DNA of 64,000 nt from JACCXG01 sp963785755 (GTDB taxonomy: Bacteria; Acidobacteriota; Vicinamibacteria; Vicinamibacterales; 2-12-FULL-66-21), in NCBI GenBank assembly GCA_963785755.1, contig CAWAXG010000016.1, forward strand, positions 52,641-116,640. The letters are read 5' to 3'. Below the pieces are notes generated by a model. That model worked only from the letters and a program-made list of their open reading frames with translations. It was not told the origin of the DNA and made no database searches. Positions 60,066-64,000 of this stretch are shown here, piece after piece (the first letter of the stretch is position 1; each line of letters starts with the position of its first letter). The position numbers and the translations under genes are program-made.

Positions 60066-61718
60066 TCAGTCGCGAGCGCCGGCGCCGACCAGGAACTCCA
60101 CGACTGCAGTCTGGCGGTTCTTCCGCGCCATGCTCAACGGCGAACGCCATTCGACCGCTCCCCGGTTCTCCTCGACCCACACGCCGAGATTGACGTTCGC
60201 GCCGCGCGCCACGAGCAGCTTGACGACCTCGAGATGGCCCGACCCGCTCGCCTGGATCAACGCGCTCTCGTCGCCGGGTACCAGCTGATCGGGATTTGCA
60301 CGACGGTCGAGCAGCAGCTGGACGATCGGGAGCGCACCCTTCTCGCTCGCGACGATCAGCGGGCTGCCATCGCCCTCGACTGGCATGTTCACGTCGGCGC
60401 CACGGTCGAGCAAGTGCCGAACCAGCGACAGCTCGCCGGACCGAACGGCGCCGATCAGCGGACTGCCGTCGCCATCCACCGCGCCGTTGATGTTGGCGCC
60501 AGCCTGGAGCAGCTCGTTCACTTCGTCGAGATCGCCGTTCTCGGCCGCTTCATAGAGCGCGCGGTCCAGCGCGCGCGGCCGTCGCCGCTGCAAGACGGTT
60601 ACGGCCGAACGTTCACTGGCTTGACCGCTGTCAACGCTCGCAACGTCGCTCCGATCGCTGACTTCGTGAGTCTCCGTCGGACTGACGAATGCAACCGCCC
60701 GAAGCGGCGCGATCGTGACCACTGCGAGCGTGGCCGCGAGCACGGTGCCGGATGCGACCGCAAGGCCGGCACGGCCGCGCGCCAGACTGTCGTCGAGCAA
60801 CGCGGTGACACGCGTCGAGAGATCGCTGCGATTGGCCATGCCGAGCATGGCTGGCGCGTGCGGCTGCAGGAGCTGACGGGCCAGGACGACCAGCTGCTCC
60901 GCGTAATCGGTGCGCTCCGCGATCCGCACGACCGCGTCGTCGCACGCGCGTTCCGCTTCGAGGCACATCCTGCGAAGCGCCATCCAGGTCAGCGGGTGGA
61001 ACCAGTAACACGCACAGACCGCGCGCGCGCCGAGCTGGACCGCCCAGTCATAACGGCGGACGTGTTCGAGCTCGTGGGCCAGGGCGCGGGCGACGTCGGG
61101 CGGCGTCCATTCACGCGCGCCGGTCGGCAGGAGAATCGCCGGGCGCCACACACCGCAGGTGAGCGGCGCGACGACCTCCTCGTGCTCCAGGATCTCGACG
61201 GAGCGGGCGATGCCGGCCTGAGCGGCGAGCGACTCGACCAGGGTTCGCAGCTCGGGCCGCGGCAGGCTGTCGCGTCGAATGCGGCGCACGCGCCAGAATG
61301 CGGCCGCGAGCGAGACGAGGAGCGCGGCGGTGCCGGCAGCCCATACCCAGCGGGCGACAGTCAGCCAGATCTGCGGCCACGCCGGCCGTTCGGCCTGCAT
61401 GGCGCGCGGATCGACGGGGCCCGCCTGCGACGGCGCCGTGCGGGATGTTTGAGTCTCGGAGACTCGCGCCGGCTGGCCGCTCACGCTGGCTGCCGGCATT
61501 TCGATGGTCACGTCCGGCGCGCCGATCACCACCAGCGGCAGGATGACGAGCGTCGCGAACGTCGCGGCGAGGAGCAGGTGACGGACGGAGGCGCGCGCTC
61601 GTGCCGCGACCCGCGCCGCGGCCAGGCCGAAGGCCAGAAGGATGGTGGCTTTGACGAGGATCGACAGCTCGATCCACTCGCTGATCGAGACGAGGGCGGC
61701 GATGGTCGGGGTCATCAT
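60066..61718 (-). CDS. BlaR1-type M56 metallopeptidase fused to ankyrin repeats
   Basis: The 550-residue protein has N-terminal membrane helices (residues about 15-35, 45-65, 120-145). A cytoplasmic-facing M56 zinc peptidase domain carries HELEH (in ALAHELEHVRRYDW), the downstream WFHPLTWMALRRM and the Glu of EAERACDDAV. A further helix (near 330) precedes four or five ankyrin repeats from about 385 to the end. BlaR1 proteases cut BlaI-type repressors after sensing a signal, typically cell-wall stress. The usual penicillin-binding sensor is replaced here by ankyrins. ATGA overlap with the preceding blaI-type gene shows coupling. Confidence 0.9.
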   Translation of the reverse strand: MMTPTIAALVSISEWIELSILVKATILLAFGLAAARVAARARASVRHLLLAATFATLVILPLVVIGAPDVTIEMPAASVSGQPARVSETQTSRTAPSQAGPVDPRAMQAERPAWPQIWLTVARWVWAAGTAALLVSLAAAFWRVRRIRRDSLPRPELRTLVESLAAQAGIARSVEILEHEEVVAPLTCGVWRPAILLPTGAREWTPPDVARALAHELEHVRRYDWAVQLGARAVCACYWFHPLTWMALRRMCLEAERACDDAVVRIAERTDYAEQLVVLARQLLQPHAPAMLGMANRSDLSTRVTALLDDSLARGRAGLAVASGTVLAATLAVVTIAPLRAVAFVSPTETHEVSDRSDVASVDSGQASERSAVTVLQRRRPRALDRALYEAAENGDLDEVNELLQAGANINGAVDGDGSPLIGAVRSGELSLVRHLLDRGADVNMPVEGDGSPLIVASEKGALPIVQLLLDRRANPDQLVPGDESALIQASGSGHLEVVKLLVARGANVNLGVWVEENRGAVEWRSPLSMARKNRQTAVVEFLVGAGARD

Positions 61719-62104
61719 GATTGCTTCCTTCGCTGCTTGCGGACGCGGTCGATCTCGGCATGGAGGGCATCGATCTCGTCGTCGCTCCAGTTTTCCTGAT
61801 TGAGCAGGGCCGTGGCGGCCTGGCTCGGCGATCCCCTGAAGAACACGCTGACCAGCTTCTGCAGGGCCTGCTTCTGCGCCGAGCCGCGCGAAGTGGTGGG
61901 CACGTAGACGTAGCGCAGTCCTTCTTCGCGGTGGCGGACGAACCCCTTGGCTTCGAGCCTGACGAGCATCGCCCGGACGGCGGAGTAGCCGGGCGGGTCG
62001 ATGAGTCGCTCGCGAATCTCCTCGGCGGAGCCGCGGTTGCCGAGCGCGTACAACGCTTCCATGATCTCGCGCTCGCGGCGGGTCAGTTTGTCAGGCGTGG
62101 GCAT
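61715..62104 (-). CDS. BlaI/MecI/CopY family transcriptional repressor
   Basis: The 129-residue winged-helix protein (LTRREREIMEALYALGNRGSAEEIRERL, YSAVRAMLVRLEAKGFVRHREEGLRYVYVP) ends with the dimerisation helices of the BlaI family. It represses its own operon until the partner M56 peptidase, encoded immediately downstream with an ATGA overlap, cleaves it. Two perfect operators cover its promoter (62127-62169). GGGAG lies nine bases before the ATG. No beta-lactamase gene is adjacent, so the regulated output is either the operon itself or elsewhere. Confidence 0.94.
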   Translation of the reverse strand: MPTPDKLTRREREIMEALYALGNRGSAEEIRERLIDPPGYSAVRAMLVRLEAKGFVRHREEGLRYVYVPTTSRGSAQKQALQKLVSVFFRGSPSQAATALLNQENWSDDEIDALHAEIDRVRKQRRKQS

Positions 62105-62126
62105 TTCCGGCGTCTCCCTGCGTCAG

Positions 62127-62169
62127 ATGCTACAGGCGTAGCATATGTGCTACAGACGTAGCATGTCAA
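62127..62169 (-). promoter_or_regulatory. Promoter with two BlaI-type operators
   Basis: Reading toward blaI: TTGACA (62169-62164), an 18-base spacer and TATGCT (62145-62140) form a promoter. Two palindromes overlap it: TGCTAC-AGAC-GTAGCA (62148-62163) between the hexamers and ATGCTAC-AGGC-GTAGCAT (62127-62144) over the -10 and start. Centre spacing is 20 bases. The arms resemble the CTAC/GTAG core of known BlaI/CopY sites, so autorepression is very likely. Confidence 0.8.
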
Positions 62170-62215
62170 GCGGCGGTTCCAGACTTCCGCCAGGAAGCCA
62201 CGCGAGAACAAGTAA

Positions 62216-62235
62216 CGCGGCGCTGAAGCGCCGCG
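62216..62235. terminator. Strong hairpin between blaI promoter and GNAT gene
   Basis: CGCGGCGCT-GA-AGCGCCGCG is a perfect 9-bp stem with a 2-base loop and no T-run. With the stem at 62264-62283 it forms a pair of hairpins. It could end transcription from the GNAT gene side or be another repeat family member. Confidence 0.45.
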
Positions 62236-62263
62236 CTACGGGAACACGCACTTACTTCGTGGA

Positions 62264-62283
62264 TTCCGGCTCTTCAGCCGGAA
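62264..62283. terminator. Hairpin overlapping the GNAT stop codon
   Basis: TTCCGGCT-CTTC-AGCCGGAA is a perfect 8-bp stem; the GNAT stop codon at 62274 lies inside the loop region. It has no T-run downstream. It may act as a 3' end stabiliser. Confidence 0.4.
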
Positions 62284-62786
62284 GTTTTCAGCTCCTTGCG
62301 CATGAACACGCAGGCCATCGAGCGTCCCGATGCGAGCGGGTGCTCGCCGCGGCCGACTTCCTCGAAGCCGTTCGCTTTGTAGAAGTCGACGGCGGCGATC
62401 GAGGCGTCGATGGTCAGGCTGGTCGCACCGGCGGCGATCGCGTCGGCTTCGGCCGCGCGGTACAGCGCCGTACCGACGCCGCGCCGGGCCGCGCTGCCGC
62501 GCACGTACACCGCCGTGCCATGCTCGTCGCCGTCGACGCGGTGCGACGAGAACCCGAGGACGGTATGACTGGCGTCGATGGTGCCGATCGCGATGAAGAA
62601 CTGCTCACCGCGAGCCATCGCGCGCGCGTACAGATCGCCGCGGATCCGGGCGCTCCAGTCCTGGACGATCTGCGCGTCGTAATACCGCGGGCCGATCGAC
62701 GCGATGGAATCCAGGTGCGCGGCCGCGATGGCGTCGACGTCGTCCAGCGCCGCGCGTCGAATCTCGAAGGACGCGCCGTTCGTCAT
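62274..62786 (-). CDS. GNAT family N-acetyltransferase
   Basis: The 170-residue single-domain GNAT shows IRRAALDDVDAIAAAHLDSI at the start, motif A RGSAARRGVGTALYRAAE (RxxGxG/A), and the late DFYKANGFEEVGRGEHPLASG. It would acetylate a small molecule or protein N-terminus using acetyl-CoA; substrate unknown. It begins at the ATG at 62786 (a GTG at 62789 is the alternative). There is no separate ribosome site: the start directly abuts a repeat whose GGGGGAC-GAA-GTCCCCC hairpin ends a few bases before the ATG. Confidence 0.87.
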   Translation of the reverse strand: MTNGASFEIRRAALDDVDAIAAAHLDSIASIGPRYYDAQIVQDWSARIRGDLYARAMARGEQFFIAIGTIDASHTVLGFSSHRVDGDEHGTAVYVRGSAARRGVGTALYRAAEADAIAAGATSLTIDASIAAVDFYKANGFEEVGRGEHPLASGRSMACVFMRKELKTSG

Positions 62787-62892
62787 CACCCGGGGGACTT
62801 CGTCCCCCGGACCCCCTTACACGCTCGCTCGCGGGGGCCCCCACGCCCCGCTCCGCTCGCGTGGCTCGCTCGCTGACGCTCACTCGCGATGT
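62787..62892. repeat. CCGGGGGAC direct repeat, unit 1
   Basis: This unit begins CACCCGGGGGACTTCGTCCC, continues through CCCCTTACACGCT, and ends in GCTCGCTCGCTGACGCTCACTCGC. The first part is a perfect hairpin GGGGGAC-TTC-GTCCCCC. Unit 2 begins at 62893 with the same first 39 bases. Confidence 0.85.
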
Positions 62893-63090
62893 CACCCGGG
62901 GGACTTCGTCCCCCGGACCCCCTTACACGCTTCCGCCTTCGCTGAAGCTACGGCGGACCTCGCCGAAGCGCCAAGGCGCGTAGGCGGGCGCTCGCGGGGG
63001 CCCCGCACGCCCCGCTCCGCCTTGGGCGCCGTAGCGCACAGCGCGAAGGCGGCTCGCGTGGCTCGTTCGCTGCGCTCACTCGCTGCTGCG
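62893..63090. repeat. CCGGGGGAC direct repeat, unit 2, with nested CCGCC...GGCGG insertions
   Basis: It aligns with unit 1 but is longer because of two inserts: 62932-62988 (57 bases, TCCGCCTTCG...GTAGGCGGG) and 63020-63052 (33 bases, bounded by CCGCCTT and AAGGCGG). Removing both leaves the unit 1 sequence with few changes. The inserts belong to the same family as the repeats at 1879 and 27631. Confidence 0.8.
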
Positions 63091-63165
63091 TGGCCATGCT
63101 CTCGGGCTACACTGCGATTCTCGCCGGATTGTCGCATCATTTCTCGATCCGGCGTGGTGAGGTCG

Positions 63166-64000
63166 ATGGCGAGCATTGGACACATCGTCGTCGGAATGGC
63201 TGCGGCGCGCGTGCAGGAGTCCGCGCGCGTTCCGGCGTGGCCGTCGATGGTGTTCTGGTCGGCGGTCTCGCTCCTGCCCGACGCCGACGTCATCGGATTC
63301 GGCTTCGGCATCCGCTACGCCGACGAGTGGGGCCATCGCGGCGCGACGCACTCGCTCGTGGCGTCGATCGCGGCCGGGATCCTGATCGGTCTGGCGGCGC
63401 GATTGTTCAAGCAGCCGGCTGTCCGTACGGGGATTATCGCGACGGCCGTGCTGGCCAGTCACGCGGTGCTGGACACCATGACCGACGGCGGTCTGGGCTG
63501 CGCGCTGTTCTGGCCGTTCGATCTGACGCGCTACTTCGCACCGTGGCGCCCGATTCCGGTCGCGCCGATCGGGCTCGGCTTCTTCTCGCCCGGCGGCGCC
63601 GTGATCGCGCTGATTGAGCTGGTGCTCTTCAGCCCGCTGCTGCTCTTTGCGCTCGGCCGCCTGTGGGCGCAGACGACACGCGTGACTGCCGGATCACTGC
63701 TGGTTGTCTGGCTGGTGTTCGTGTGGCTGATCACGTCCACGGATCCGATCCGCGAAGCCCTGGTGGGGATCGCCATTCGCGAAGACACCGCGTATGCGAG
63801 CGGGTACTCCGACGCGGCGTTCAGCACGGTCACGCGCGGGCAGTCGAAGGGTGACGTGAGCCGCCTGCTCGGGACGCCGCATGGTCAGACGTGGGTGTAC
63901 ACGCCCAAGGGGCAGCCGTTTCAGGCGGCGGAGGACGTCTCTGCGGCGGCCCTGCCGGACGAATGTCTCGCGATGCGCTTCGAGGCTGGTGTGGTCGTGA
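63166..64000 (+). CDS. YdjM-like membrane-bound metal-dependent hydrolase family protein, 3' end cut by window
   Basis: The ATG at 63166 opens a frame that runs off the right edge. It starts MASIGHIVVGMAAAR and has the YdjM/LexA-induced hydrolase pattern: SLLPDADVIGF, WGHRGATHSL and ASHAVLDTMTDGGLGCALFWPF, with several membrane helices and conserved His/Asp residues. After the membrane part (about residue 200) it continues with TVTRGQSKGDVSRLLGTPHGQTWVYTPKG. This resembles a small SmpA/OmlA-type lipoprotein domain. GTGAGG precedes the start. The reaction is unknown. The tail fusion is unusual and its end is not visible. Confidence 0.8.
   Translation, partial: MASIGHIVVGMAAARVQESARVPAWPSMVFWSAVSLLPDADVIGFGFGIRYADEWGHRGATHSLVASIAAGILIGLAARLFKQPAVRTGIIATAVLASHAVLDTMTDGGLGCALFWPFDLTRYFAPWRPIPVAPIGLGFFSPGGAVIALIELVLFSPLLLFALGRLWAQTTRVTAGSLLVVWLVFVWLITSTDPIREALVGIAIREDTAYASGYSDAAFSTVTRGQSKGDVSRLLGTPHGQTWVYTPKGQPFQAAEDVSAAALPDECLAMRFEAGVVV

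Overview
The window is high-GC bacterial DNA with no rRNA, tRNA, CRISPR array, insertion sequence or recognisable phage module. The gene content points to Acidobacteriota, most likely a soil Vicinamibacteria-type genome or metagenome bin. This is an inference from families typical of that group: Ser/Thr kinases fused to TolB-like propellers, large orphan FtsX/MacB-type permeases, secreted sulfatases, DUF1080 proteins, Tat-exported sugar enzymes and PQQ/cytochrome c proteins.

Layout. 0-7.4 kb: a propeller protein cut by the left edge, a GNAT acetyltransferase, a propeller-kinase and a sulfatase. 7.7-19.3 kb: a mostly exported sugar-oxidation locus with a heme-binding dehydrogenase-like protein, a Tat TIM-barrel isomerase, a diheme cytochrome, a PQQ-type dehydrogenase, a Tat Gfo/Idh oxidoreductase, an outer-membrane barrel and two DUF1080 proteins. 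19.4-21.7 kb: a hybrid histidine kinase. 21.7-29.7 kb: a decayed accessory zone holding a TIR/NB-ARC/TPR pseudogene, an ankyrin pseudogene, an HNH-family remnant and a broken zinc-ribbon protein, with one intact Tat-exported enolase-superfamily gene inside it. 29.7-33.9 kb: an operon with a giant protein of about 15 PASTA repeats. 34-46 kb: flavoprotein, RtcB, permease, second sulfatase, isoprenylcysteine methyltransferase-like protein, ModA-like protein, PqqB-like MBL protein and a second propeller-kinase. 46-51 kb: M3 peptidase, modB/modC and a divergent ModE-like regulator. 51-64 kb: cytochrome-domain protein, permease, DinB protein, polyprenol-kinase-like membrane protein, cytochrome P450, a BlaI/M56-ankyrin pair with a clear double operator, a GNAT and a YdjM-like membrane protein cut by the right edge.

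Two features run through the whole window. First, many intergenic gaps contain arrays of 6-8 base words, a different word at each locus, often arranged as word array, short loop, reverse-complement word array, so that they could fold into long hairpins. A separate GC-rich repeat family bounded by CCGCC and GGCGG is dispersed as well, and in one place it sits nested inside a different repeat. Second, several otherwise normal genes carry single-base frameshifts, and a striking share of these fall at the tetranucleotide GTAC. This suggests a systematic sequencing error, perhaps at a modified motif, rather than true gene death in those cases. The TIR/NB-ARC/TPR and ankyrin genes carry more lesions, the TIR gene also in-frame stops, and look genuinely decayed.
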